NCBI RefSeq assembly: GCF_013282095.1 | Contig: NZ_BLTJ01000013.1 | Coordinates: 54,200-118,199, forward strand | Length of the DNA stretch: 64,000 nt | Origin: Enterocloster alcoholdehydrogenati | Lineage (GTDB): Bacteria > Bacillota > Clostridia > Lachnospirales > Lachnospiraceae | Direction of reading: 5' to 3' | In this document: piece by piece, positions 43,428 through 51,406 of the stretch | Position numbering within the stretch: the stretch's first letter is position 1 | Layout: every line of letters starts with the position of its first letter | Position numbers and translations under genes: made by a program | The notes under the pieces: generated by a model | Seen by the model: only the letters and a program-made list of their open reading frames with translations | Database searches by the model: none | Told to the model about the DNA's origin: nothing

Positions 43428-44837
43428 ATGGAACGATATCAGAAATTTCGGAAGGAATTTCCGCGTTTTTACTATCATGGATATAGGACAGAAGAAAATG
43501 AACTTGTATATAAGATTACATTTGACTTTGAGATAGAGGGGCTATCCTCCTTTGCCCCTACCTGGACATTTCCAAAATGTACAGAACAGGGAAAAACCTG
43601 GGATAATGACCCTTTATTTCAAAAGATGGTTTTTTCCCTTGGCATGGTGGAGCTGGCAAGCTACTGGAAACTGACCTGTTCCCCTCAGGTTATTGTGGAG
43701 GCGGGCAATTTAAGCGGCGATCAGATTCTTTGGTGGAAGGATCTGTATTTTAATGGTCTGGGAGAGTTCTTCTATATCAACCAGATCAAAGAAGCTGATC
43801 CGGCGGATTTTATGGAGATCATATGCCGGGGGAAAGACGCCATAGAAACCGTTTCCTCCTCTGGCGTCAAAGGACGTCCTGCTGCTGTTTCCGGTGCAGA
43901 AAATGGCGTCTTGGTGCCTATCGGCGGCGGTAAAGACTCCGCAGTTACCCTTGAACTTCTGCGCAGCGCCGGTGTGCCGATTTACGCCTATATCATTAAC
44001 CCCAGAGGGGCAACCGTCCATACCACCGAGGCGGCGGGTCTGGATGCGGACCATGTGATCAGCGTAAAGCGTACCCTGGATAAGCGTATGCTGGAATTAA
44101 ATGGAAAAGGATATTTAAATGGCCATACCCCTTTTTCCGCCCTGGTGGCATTTTCCAGTATCATGGCAGCCAGAATGGCCGGACTTTCCTATGTGGCCCT
44201 GTCAAATGAATCCAGCGCCAATGAAAGCACTGTAAAGGGAAGTACGGTCAATCACCAGTATTCCAAGAGTTTTAAATTTGAAGAGGATTTCCACCGCTAT
44301 GAGATGGAATATCTTTCTGGGAGCGCTTATTATTTCAGTATGCTGCGCCCCTTAAGTGAGTTCCAGATCGCCCGGTATTTCGCGTCTCAAAAGCAGTATC
44401 ATGCCATATTCAGGAGCTGCAACGCAGGCAGCAAGACGGACAGCTGGTGCGGACATTGTCCTAAATGCCTGTTTGTATACCTGATCCTGTCTCCCTTCCT
44501 TACAGAGACGGAAACAGAAAAAATCTTCGGACGAAATATGCTGGAGGACAGAGAACTGAAGCCTCTGCTGGAGCAGCTTACCGGTATTCAGGAGGAAAAG
44601 CCCTTTGAGTGCGTCGGAAGCCGGGATGAGATCAATACAGCTATCATCCTGACCATTGACCGTATGGAGGCAGAGGGAAAGAAACTGCCTATGCTGCTGG
44701 AATATTATAAGGGAATGGGACTTTATGACCAGTACAAGCCCATGGGAGACCGGTTCTCGTCCTATTTTGACAGTCAGAACCTGGTGCCAGCTCCATGGGA
44801 GGAGCTGGTGAAAAAAAGCTGCACAAAGGAAGCATAA
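43428..44837 (+). CDS. murL: UDP-MurNAc-L-Ala-L-Glu epimerase, MurL
   Basis: MurL epimerises the terminal L-Glu of UDP-MurNAc-L-Ala-L-Glu to D-Glu using ATP, a route first shown in Xanthomonas. The 469-aa protein has an N-terminal domain of about 155 residues, then a PP-loop (PIGGGKDSAVTLELL at about 163-177), NPRGATVHTTEAAGLD, SNESSANESTVKGSTVNHQYSKSF and a Cys pattern CNAGSKTDSWCGHCPKC. These fit the MurL family rather than tRNA-modifying PP-loop enzymes. AAGAGG precedes the start. A MurD-like ligase follows after 18 bases, exactly the partner expected. Confidence 0.85.
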   Translation: MERYQKFRKEFPRFYYHGYRTEENELVYKITFDFEIEGLSSFAPTWTFPKCTEQGKTWDNDPLFQKMVFSLGMVELASYWKLTCSPQVIVEAGNLSGDQILWWKDLYFNGLGEFFYINQIKEADPADFMEIICRGKDAIETVSSSGVKGRPAAVSGAENGVLVPIGGGKDSAVTLELLRSAGVPIYAYIINPRGATVHTTEAAGLDADHVISVKRTLDKRMLELNGKGYLNGHTPFSALVAFSSIMAARMAGLSYVALSNESSANESTVKGSTVNHQYSKSFKFEEDFHRYEMEYLSGSAYYFSMLRPLSEFQIARYFASQKQYHAIFRSCNAGSKTDSWCGHCPKCLFVYLILSPFLTETETEKIFGRNMLEDRELKPLLEQLTGIQEEKPFECVGSRDEINTAIILTIDRMEAEGKKLPMLLEYYKGMGLYDQYKPMGDRFSSYFDSQNLVPAPWEELVKKSCTKEA

Positions 44838-44855
44838 GAAGCGAGGAGAAACAGA

Positions 44856-46280
44856 GTGATAGAGAAAATAGAACCCTGGATACAGGGAAAGCGGGTGCTT
44901 TTGCTGGGATTCGGGAGGGAAGGAAGATCTACATATAATGTACTCAGGCGGCTGGGAACCTGTTCCGTCCTTGATGTAGCCGATCAGCTGGCTTTGGAGG
45001 ATCAGCCGGAAGGCATTGAAACATGGATCAGCGGCCCTGATTATCAGAGCTGTTTGAATGACTATGACGTGGTCTTTAAAAGTCCCGGCGTGGTCTTAGA
45101 ACGTCCTGCGGAGGAATACCGCTGCCAGATCTTATCTCAGACCGAGGTATTTTTCCAGTGCTTTCGGGATCAGATCATCGGGATCACGGGGACGAAGGGA
45201 AAAAGCACCATTACCACCCTGCTGTATCACCTGTTAAAGCACGCAGGCTATGATACCATTCTGGCGGGAAATATAGGTATTCCGGTATTCGATCTGATGG
45301 AGGATATACGGCCGGAGACAATCATTGTCTGCGAGCTGTCCTGCCACCAGCTGGAATATATGACCGTCTCCCCTCACATTGCTGTCCTGTCCAATATCCA
45401 TGAGGAGCATCTGGATCATTACGGAACCATGGAAAAATACGTTCGTGCCAAGGAACATATTTTCCTTAACCAGAGGCCGGAGGACGTGCTGATCTGCAGT
45501 GTACAGTGCCTGCCTGAGCCGGGGGAATGTGTCTCCAGGCTGATTACTGCCTGCCCCGCGTTTGCGGAACCGCCTCTGGACAGGTACTGGAAGGAGAAAA
45601 AGACGCCTGTCCGTCAGGATGCTCCCTCTCTCTGCGTAGAGGAAAACGAAAACGCTACCATCATCCGCTATGAGGGAACGGTTTACCGTATTCCTCAGGA
45701 CAGGATTCGTCTGATGGGACAGCACAATTACTTTGATATCGGTTTTGCGTATGCCGTATGTCGTATTCTTCATATGTCTGAAGAGGATTTTACGAAGGGA
45801 CTCATAGACTACGAGCCTCTCCCTCATCGTTTACAATTTCTGGGAGAACTGAACGGCGTAAAATACTACGATGATTCCATTTCCACCATCTGTGAAACAG
45901 CGATTCAGGCTTTAAAAACCTTAAAGGATACAGATACTATTCTGATTGGCGGTATGGACCGGGGAATTGATTATCGGGAACTGATCGAATATCTGTCCCG
46001 ATCCCCGGTTCCCCACATCATCCTGATGGAGGCTACGGGGAAACGGATTTTTGAGGAGATTACAGAGGATTACCCGGAATTTGAGAATATGCAAAGACTG
46101 ATTCCGGCAGAGCATTTGGAGGATGCGGTGCAGATTGCCAAAGAAGTAACAAGGCCTGGACACAGCTGTGTTATGTCTCCGGCAGCTGCCAGCTACGGCA
46201 TTTTCCGAAACTTTGAGGAGCGCGGTGAGAGGTTTAGGGCGCTGGTATTTGCAGAACAGCCGGAAAACACAGTTTTTTAA
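44856..46280 (+). CDS. murD2: MurD2-type UDP-MurNAc-L-alanine:L-glutamate ligase
   Basis: This 474-aa Mur ligase has an N-terminal UDP-binding Rossmann-like part (LLLGFGREGRSTYNVL), the ATP loop IGITGTKGKSTITTLL at about residue 107-122, the ELSCHQLEY and NIHEEHLDHYGTMEKYVRAKEHI blocks and the C-terminal HRLQFLGELNGVKYYDDSISTICETAIQAL. It looks like MurD but, paired with MurL, should add L-Glu instead of D-Glu. The start is GTG with GAGGAG 7 bases upstream. A normal MurD may exist elsewhere; the window cannot tell. Confidence 0.82.
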   Translation: MIEKIEPWIQGKRVLLLGFGREGRSTYNVLRRLGTCSVLDVADQLALEDQPEGIETWISGPDYQSCLNDYDVVFKSPGVVLERPAEEYRCQILSQTEVFFQCFRDQIIGITGTKGKSTITTLLYHLLKHAGYDTILAGNIGIPVFDLMEDIRPETIIVCELSCHQLEYMTVSPHIAVLSNIHEEHLDHYGTMEKYVRAKEHIFLNQRPEDVLICSVQCLPEPGECVSRLITACPAFAEPPLDRYWKEKKTPVRQDAPSLCVEENENATIIRYEGTVYRIPQDRIRLMGQHNYFDIGFAYAVCRILHMSEEDFTKGLIDYEPLPHRLQFLGELNGVKYYDDSISTICETAIQALKTLKDTDTILIGGMDRGIDYRELIEYLSRSPVPHIILMEATGKRIFEEITEDYPEFENMQRLIPAEHLEDAVQIAKEVTRPGHSCVMSPAAASYGIFRNFEERGERFRALVFAEQPENTVF

Positions 46281-46303
46281 GAATTTTATAAGCATTTTGG
46301 GGC

Positions 46304-46332
46304 TTGTATGAGCAGGGAAAATACTGTACAAT
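46304..46332 (+). promoter_or_regulatory. Promoter of the FabT-like gene
   Basis: TTGTAT at 46304-46309, 17 bases and TACAAT at 46327-46332. No TTTGA-N3-TCAAA palindrome is present here, so direct autoregulation by the fab-type operator is not apparent. Confidence 0.6.
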
Positions 46333-46376
46333 CAGTAGAGCATATCTGAAAGATACAGAAGGTGAAAGGAAAAGAC

Positions 46377-46823
46377 GTGGAGAAAACCTACGATACACTG
46401 AACGATGTACTGGTAAATCTGTTCCGTGATATTAACGATATCGAAGAGAAGGCGATTACCAGCTATGAATACAAAGATCTGACGAATAACGATATGCACG
46501 TGATCAACGCCATCGGAGTAGGCACAAAGAAAAATATGTCATCCATCGCAAAGGAATTGTCGGTTACGGTAGGAACGCTTACCATCTCCATGAACAGCCT
46601 TGTAAAAAAGGGATATGTGGTTCGCTGCCGCAGTACAGAAGATCGGCGGGTCGTTCATATTTCACTTTCTGAAAAAGGAATCAAAGCATACGAGCACCAT
46701 AAGCATTTTCACGAACAGATGATACAGGGAGTGGTAGATACGCTGACAGACGAAGAGCTGAAGGCTCTTGTAAAAGCGCTGACAAAGCTGACCTCCTGGT
46801 TTCGTAGCTTTGAGGAGAATTAA
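46377..46823 (+). CDS. MarR-family regulator, FabT-like
   Basis: FabT represses fatty-acid synthesis genes when bound to long-chain acyl-ACP. This 148-aa winged-helix protein parallels streptococcal FabT along its length: a helical N-terminus, KDLTNNDMHVINAIG, SSIAKELSVTVGTLTISMNSLVKKGYV, RSTEDRRVVHISLSEKG and HHKHFHEQMIQGVVDTLTDEE. I chose GTG 46377 because AAGGA lies 6 bases upstream; a GTG at 46362 lacks a ribosome site. In many Firmicutes fabT heads the fab operon, whereas here it is far downstream beside murD2. The operator at 22507-22525 is its likely target. Confidence 0.78.
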   Translation: MEKTYDTLNDVLVNLFRDINDIEEKAITSYEYKDLTNNDMHVINAIGVGTKKNMSSIAKELSVTVGTLTISMNSLVKKGYVVRCRSTEDRRVVHISLSEKGIKAYEHHKHFHEQMIQGVVDTLTDEELKALVKALTKLTSWFRSFEEN

Positions 46824-46840
46824 AGGAGGCATTTTTTAAA

Positions 46841-47389
46841 ATGAAAAAATGGTTATTGGGCTTAATGGCGGCGGTTATGGCAGCATCTCTTGCAGCCTGT
46901 ACGCCCACAACACAGAAGCAGAAAGAGACAACAAAAGCGGCTGCAGAGAATAGCGCTCCAGCAGTAGTTTCTACTACCGGAGGCGCATCCGACAAGGTGC
47001 CGGATCCCAATGTAGCGCCCGTAGCTGTGATTTCTGTCTACCACAAGGGCGATGGCGACAGTCTGGTTCAGGAGATGGATTCTCTGGATGATGATAATCT
47101 GGACGCCCAGGCCTTGGTAGATAAGATGGTTGAATATGGAATTTTTAAGGAAGGAACAGAAGTCCTTTCCTTTGACAAAACCGGAGAAGGCGAGAATTCC
47201 AAAGCCGTCCTTAATCTGAATCAGGCTGAAAACAACGAAGGCGTCTCCGATACTCAGTTTCTGGTTGAAATTGGAAATACCTTTATTGAGAACTTTGAAC
47301 TGGCATCCCTGAAGATTCAGGTCAATGGCAAGGACATGGCCGGTGCAGAGAACTTAAGCTATGTGACAGACTTTGAGAGCGTGGAGTAG
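46841..47389 (+). CDS. Lipoprotein with GerMN-like domain
   Basis: This 182-aa protein has a signal peptide with lipobox SLAAC, a short Thr/Lys/Glu tether and one domain of about 110 residues. The domain pattern (VISVYHKGDGDSLVQE, then ALVDKMVEYGIFKEGTEVLSF, then AVLNLNQ, ending FELASLKIQVNG) resembles the GerMN fold of spore-germination and sporulation proteins, though the match is by eye. AAAGGAGG precedes the start. It follows the FabT-like gene by 17 bases and may be co-transcribed. Confidence 0.6.
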   Translation: MKKWLLGLMAAVMAASLAACTPTTQKQKETTKAAAENSAPAVVSTTGGASDKVPDPNVAPVAVISVYHKGDGDSLVQEMDSLDDDNLDAQALVDKMVEYGIFKEGTEVLSFDKTGEGENSKAVLNLNQAENNEGVSDTQFLVEIGNTFIENFELASLKIQVNGKDMAGAENLSYVTDFESVE

Positions 47390-47433
47390 GGAATACTGCC
47401 GCAGTAAGAATATTTGTTTGATACGTGAGAATC

Positions 47434-47476
47434 AGTCGGGACACTTCTTGAGAGAGGGGTGTTTCGGCTGTTTTTT
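47434..47476 (+). terminator. Terminator after the GerMN-like lipoprotein gene
   Basis: AGTCGGGACAC and GTGTTTCGGCT pair with several G-U contacts and lead into six T residues. Confidence 0.8.
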
Positions 47477-47480
47477 ATAT

Positions 47481-47530
47481 AAAAACTGGTAAGCTGGATA
47501 TTTAAATTTTACCGCAGCCTACCAGTTTTG
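47481..47530 (-). terminator. Terminator of nagB (minus strand)
   Basis: AAAACTGGTA and TACCAGTTTT form a strong stem. Read on the minus strand it ends in TTTTTATAT, 23 bases after the nagB stop. Confidence 0.8.
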
Positions 47531-47552
47531 GTTTATTCGCTCAATTTAAAAA

Positions 47553-48278
47553 TTAAAACTCAGCCATAGCCGCCTCATCAGCTACTACGATCACATCGTT
47601 ATGCAGCTGCAGGATAGAAGCCGGAACCTGTGGTGTCACAGGGCCGCAGAGTGCTTCGCGCAGGATACGGGCTTTATCTGCTCCGCTGGCAATAAGAAGG
47701 ATTTTCTTAGCCTGCATAATCGTCTTGATACCCATGGTATACGCCTGTCTGGGAACATCGTCAATGGAGGCAAAGAAGCGTTTATTTGCCTCGATGGTAC
47801 TTTCAGTTAAGTCCACGCAGTGAGTCATTTTCGCAAATTCAGAATCAGGCTCATTGAAACCGATGTGACCGTTGTGTCCGATGCCTAAAAGCTGTAAATC
47901 AATGCCGCCGATATCGTCGATTACGCGGTTGTAGCGGGCGCACTCAATGGCGCTGTCAGGCTCGGTTCCATCGGGAATATTTGTGTTCTTTAAGTCGATA
48001 TTGATATGTTTAAAGAGATTATTGTACATGAAATAATAATAACTCTGGTCATTTTCCTTTGTAAGGCCCTTATATTCATCCAGATTTACCGTCTTTACGC
48101 CGGAAAAGTCAAGATCTCCCTTATTATTCCAGTCGATCAGCTGCTTGTAGGTGCCAAGGGGAGAAGAACCGGTAGCCAGACCAAGCACGCAGTTTGGTTT
48201 CATGATTACCTGCGCTGAAATAACGTTGGCAGCCTGACGGCTCATTTCATCATAATTTTTTGCTTTATAGATCCTCAT
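47553..48278 (-). CDS. nagB: Glucosamine-6-phosphate deaminase
   Basis: NagB converts glucosamine-6-phosphate to fructose-6-phosphate and ammonia, the entry of amino sugars into glycolysis. The 241-aa protein begins MRIYKAKNYDEMSRQAA and shows LGLATGSSPLGTYKQL, NLDEYKGL, the active-site block LGIGHNGHIGFNEP and TMGIKTIMQAKKILL. The start at 48278 has GAAAGG upstream on the minus strand and is where the family begins. No nagA lies beside it. Confidence 0.95.
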   Translation of the reverse strand: MRIYKAKNYDEMSRQAANVISAQVIMKPNCVLGLATGSSPLGTYKQLIDWNNKGDLDFSGVKTVNLDEYKGLTKENDQSYYYFMYNNLFKHINIDLKNTNIPDGTEPDSAIECARYNRVIDDIGGIDLQLLGIGHNGHIGFNEPDSEFAKMTHCVDLTESTIEANKRFFASIDDVPRQAYTMGIKTIMQAKKILLIASGADKARILREALCGPVTPQVPASILQLHNDVIVVADEAAMAEF

Positions 48279-48332
48279 AATACGTTCCAACCTTTCCGAA
48301 ATAAAAAAATTTTCTTGCAAATTTCTCTATAT

Positions 48333-48361
48333 AGAATAACATTTTCCCAACATACTTTCAA
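48333..48361 (-). promoter_or_regulatory. Promoter of nagB
   Basis: On the minus strand TTGAAA (48356-48361), 17 bases, TATTCT (48333-48338). It lies about 55 bases before the start codon. Confidence 0.6.
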
Positions 48362-48481
48362 GAGGAAAATCATATAAATAATGGTAACAGCGCAGATTAT
48401 ACAGGTATCAGCGGATGGGGGAAACGGGACGTTGAAATCCGCTGACGGCGCAATCGGGAAATGGTACAAGGAGTGGGAAAT

Positions 48482-49897
48482 ATGGTAAATTATCGGAGAC
48501 TTATCTCTTATATCTATGCCTATGAGGGAAGCATGAAAGGGAAAAATATAGGGTTTGCCAAGCTGGAGTCCAGAAACGGCCAATGCCGTCTGAACGTAAA
48601 TGTAAAAAAGGTATATGCCGGAGGCGGCGATCTGGGAGTGTACCTTCTGTCATCTTCACAGGAGATATTTTTGGGAAATATGTTTATCCACAATGGGGCG
48701 GGAGAGTTCAGGGCTGTTTTGCCGCTTGAAAATATCTCAGGCTCAGGATGCTCGATGGAAAGCTGCTACGGCCTGTCTGTTCACGAAAAAAATGAGGACT
48801 GGCGGGTATATAAGACCATATGGGAAGATGCTGTGACCCAGGCGGCAGAACTGGATCTGGCAGAAGTGACATCTCAGAACATGGGGGATGCCAGCGAACA
48901 GATACATAGAAAGCTGACGGAACTGAATCAGGAGATTCAGGCAGAGGAAGAAAGGCTGGAGGAAGAACGGGCTCAGATCGTGCAGGAGGCAAAACGGGAG
49001 GTAGATGAACGGAAAGCAGAGACTGTGAAGGAAATAGAGGCTGCGGAAACGCAAAAACCTGCGGAAGAAAGATATGAAAATATTCCAAGAGAGAGCAGAA
49101 AGGTGGGAAGTGGAGCACAGCTGCTGCTGCAGAATATAAATAGAGTGGGAAATGTGCTGGGGATTTTATCTCAATCCCAGACAAGCAGGAATGCAGGGGG
49201 AGGGGGGTCGGATTTTAGCGGATTAGAACCAGGAGCAGCCGCTTCTCCAGACCGCAAAGATTCTGCCTTAACTGTCCCGGAATCGTCAGCCTCAGTATCG
49301 TCCCCTCCGGATTTGCCAACTCCGGCAGATGACGCCCCATCGTCCTCAGCGTCTGCCGCTCCAGGTGCGATACCGAAAGCCCCGGCTGTCGGGGACGGGA
49401 CGCCGGCGTCTCAGCCGGCCCCAAAGCCTGAGATTATCCAGGCTCCTCAGGAAGAAGAGTTTTTGTTAGGCGATCCGGAAGCATTGGCGCGCCTGGAACG
49501 GGAGGAACATATGAGCCGTCCGGATCTTCTCTGGGAAACCTTTCGCAAACGCTATCCAAAGATTCAGGCCTTTGACAGCCCGGGGTCTATTGAAATCCTT
49601 ACAATCCGTCCCCAGGATATTGGTCTTCTTCCGCGGGAAAACTGGAACTACGGAAATAACAGTTTTCTGCTGCATGGCTATTATAATTACCGCTATCTTG
49701 TATTCGCGCGGGTGAGAGATGAAGCGCGGGGACGTACCCGCTACATTATTGGCGTACCCGGACATTATTACAGCAATGAAAAATATATGGCCTCTATGTT
49801 TGGCTTTCCTCATTTTGTTCTTGCAAAGAAACAGCCTGTTCAAAATGGCCGCTTTGGCTACTGGTACGCGGATGTTAGAATGGAGAATACAGATTGA
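48482..49897 (+). CDS. Hypothetical protein with DUF6128-like C-terminal domain
   Basis: This 471-aa protein has no function I can name. An N-terminal beta-rich domain of about 130 residues (RLISYIYAYEGSMKGKNIGFAKLE) is followed by a Glu/Arg-rich coiled coil at about 145-205, then a Pro/Ser/Ala-rich low-complexity linker at about 240-330. The compact C-terminal domain (RKRYPKIQAFDSPG, then LHGYYNYRYLVFARV, then YIIGVPGHYYSNEKYMASMFGFP) I associate with DUF6128 of Lachnospiraceae. There is no signal peptide or membrane helix. AAGGAG lies 8 bases before ATG 48482. Confidence 0.7.
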   Translation: MVNYRRLISYIYAYEGSMKGKNIGFAKLESRNGQCRLNVNVKKVYAGGGDLGVYLLSSSQEIFLGNMFIHNGAGEFRAVLPLENISGSGCSMESCYGLSVHEKNEDWRVYKTIWEDAVTQAAELDLAEVTSQNMGDASEQIHRKLTELNQEIQAEEERLEEERAQIVQEAKREVDERKAETVKEIEAAETQKPAEERYENIPRESRKVGSGAQLLLQNINRVGNVLGILSQSQTSRNAGGGGSDFSGLEPGAAASPDRKDSALTVPESSASVSSPPDLPTPADDAPSSSASAAPGAIPKAPAVGDGTPASQPAPKPEIIQAPQEEEFLLGDPEALARLEREEHMSRPDLLWETFRKRYPKIQAFDSPGSIEILTIRPQDIGLLPRENWNYGNNSFLLHGYYNYRYLVFARVRDEARGRTRYIIGVPGHYYSNEKYMASMFGFPHFVLAKKQPVQNGRFGYWYADVRMENTD

Positions 49898-49912
49898 CAG
49901 AACCCATCTGGC

Positions 49913-50608
49913 TTAATCCATTCCCCGCACAGTCACCTGCTCTGCAAAAGGGGCTATGATCTGTGCAAACCATTCCATCTCTTTTCGGGTAAAGCTATGG
50001 CAGGAATCGGGATCAAGCACCTGCCCCGATTCCTTATAACATTGAAGAAAATACTGTTTACACCCGCGGATCCATGGGCCGATCTCCTGAAAATCGGTTA
50101 TATCGTGAAGTCCCGCCACAACCGTTGTCCGAAATTCATAAGGGATGGCACCATTCAGAAGAAACCGGATGCTTTGCTCGATTTGTTCCAAATTCAGTCC
50201 TGCACATCCAGCGGCCCGTTCATAATGGCTTGGCCCTGCTTTAATATCCAGGGCAACTGCGTCGATTCGTCCCTTTTGGCAGAGCATTTTCAGGATCTCC
50301 GGCCGATAGCCGTTTGTATCCAGCTTTACTGCCAGCCCAAGACTGCGCACCTTACAGATAAATTCCTCCAGATCTGGCTGCAGTGTAGGTTCTCCGCCAG
50401 TGATACAGACCCCCTCCAGAATGTTTCTTCTTTTCTTTAAAAATGCCAGCACCTTATCTTCCGGCAAAGCAATGTCAGCTTTGTGTTCCAACAACTGGCT
50501 GTTGTGGCAGAAGGGGCAGCGGAAGTTGCAGCCGCCTGTAAATATAGTGGCAGCTACTTTTCCTGGAAAGTCCAGCAGAGTGGTTTTCTGAAGTCCGCAT
50601 ATTTTCAC
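49913..50608 (-). CDS. nrdG: Anaerobic ribonucleoside-triphosphate reductase activating protein
   Basis: This radical-SAM activase installs the glycyl radical on class III ribonucleotide reductase NrdD under anoxia. The 231-aa protein begins with KTTLLDFPGKVAATIFTGGCNFRCPFCHN, which holds the cluster Cys27, Cys31 and Cys34, then VCITGGEPTLQPDLEEF and KLDTNGYRPE. This matches the NrdG2-type (longer, about 230 aa) branch rather than the short E. coli form. nrdD is not in the window. Its 3-prime end faces the DUF6128-like gene across 15 bases. Confidence 0.88.
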   Translation of the reverse strand: MKICGLQKTTLLDFPGKVAATIFTGGCNFRCPFCHNSQLLEHKADIALPEDKVLAFLKKRRNILEGVCITGGEPTLQPDLEEFICKVRSLGLAVKLDTNGYRPEILKMLCQKGRIDAVALDIKAGPSHYERAAGCAGLNLEQIEQSIRFLLNGAIPYEFRTTVVAGLHDITDFQEIGPWIRGCKQYFLQCYKESGQVLDPDSCHSFTRKEMEWFAQIIAPFAEQVTVRGMD

Positions 50609-50627
50609 GATTCTTTCATCCTTTCAT

Positions 50628-50655
50628 TTGCAAATTTCCCAAAGTTATATATAAT
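50628..50655 (+). promoter_or_regulatory. Candidate promoter upstream of tadA
   Basis: TTGCAA at 50628-50633, 16 bases and TATAAT at 50650-50655. The resulting leader is about 155 bases. Confidence 0.5.
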
Positions 50656-50816
50656 GGATAGAACACTATACTATCAGGGGCAAAAAGCTTCAGGCCTTCC
50701 GGCCGTTGAACCCGACATCGCATTATGGTGTAAAAATATTCCGTTTATACATTATAAGTATATCATACAGAACGAACTATGAATATTCGCGTATGCACAG
50801 AAGGAGAATGCCGACC

Positions 50817-51398
50817 ATGACAGAACAGGAGATTGCCCTGGCAAATGCCAAAGGTCTTGAGACCCGCAGACGCCGCTGGGAGCAGAGAAACGAAAAAAAG
50901 CGCCTTGCCGCTCTTGCAGCCCAGGAGGCGGACAGGGCTGCCCGGAAGGCAGATGAAACCTATATGAAAGAAGCGGTCCGTCAGGCCAAAAAAGCCGCGG
51001 CTATTGGAGATGTGCCTATCGGCTGCGTTATCGTAAAAGAAGGACAGATTATCGCAAGAGGTTATAACCGTCGCAATGCCGATAAAACCGTCCTTTCCCA
51101 TGCTGAAATCACAGCCATAAAAAAAGCCTGTAAAAAAGAGGGGGACTGGCGTTTAGAGGACTGCACCCTGTATGTGACCCTGGAACCGTGTCCCATGTGT
51201 GCTGGAGCGATTGTCCAGGCCAGAATCCCCAGGGTAGTGATTGGCTCCATGAACGCAAAAGCAGGCTGCGCAGGTTCCGTGATGAATCTTTTGCAGGAGC
51301 CTGGGTTCAATCATCAGGTGGACATGGTTACAGGTATTTTAAAAGAAGAATGCTCCGCACTGATGACTGATTTTTTCAAAAGCCTTCGCCGACGATAG
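50817..51398 (+). CDS. tadA: tRNA-specific adenosine deaminase
   Basis: TadA converts A34 to inosine in tRNA-Arg(ACG), needed to read CGN codons. The deaminase domain starts near residue 48 (TYMKEAVRQAKKAAAIGDVPIGCVIV) and has His95 and Glu97 (SHAEITA) and Cys125 and Cys128 (EPCPMCAGA) as zinc and catalytic residues. An extra Arg/Lys/Glu-rich helix of about 45 residues precedes it, making 193 aa against a usual 150-170. AAGGAG lies 10 bases before ATG 50817; ATG 50808 is too close to it. tadA upstream of the SRP RNA and dnaX is the Bacillus order. Confidence 0.92.
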   Translation: MTEQEIALANAKGLETRRRRWEQRNEKKRLAALAAQEADRAARKADETYMKEAVRQAKKAAAIGDVPIGCVIVKEGQIIARGYNRRNADKTVLSHAEITAIKKACKKEGDWRLEDCTLYVTLEPCPMCAGAIVQARIPRVVIGSMNAKAGCAGSVMNLLQEPGFNHQVDMVTGILKEECSALMTDFFKSLRRR

Positions 51399-51406
51399 GC
51401 AGGCGG

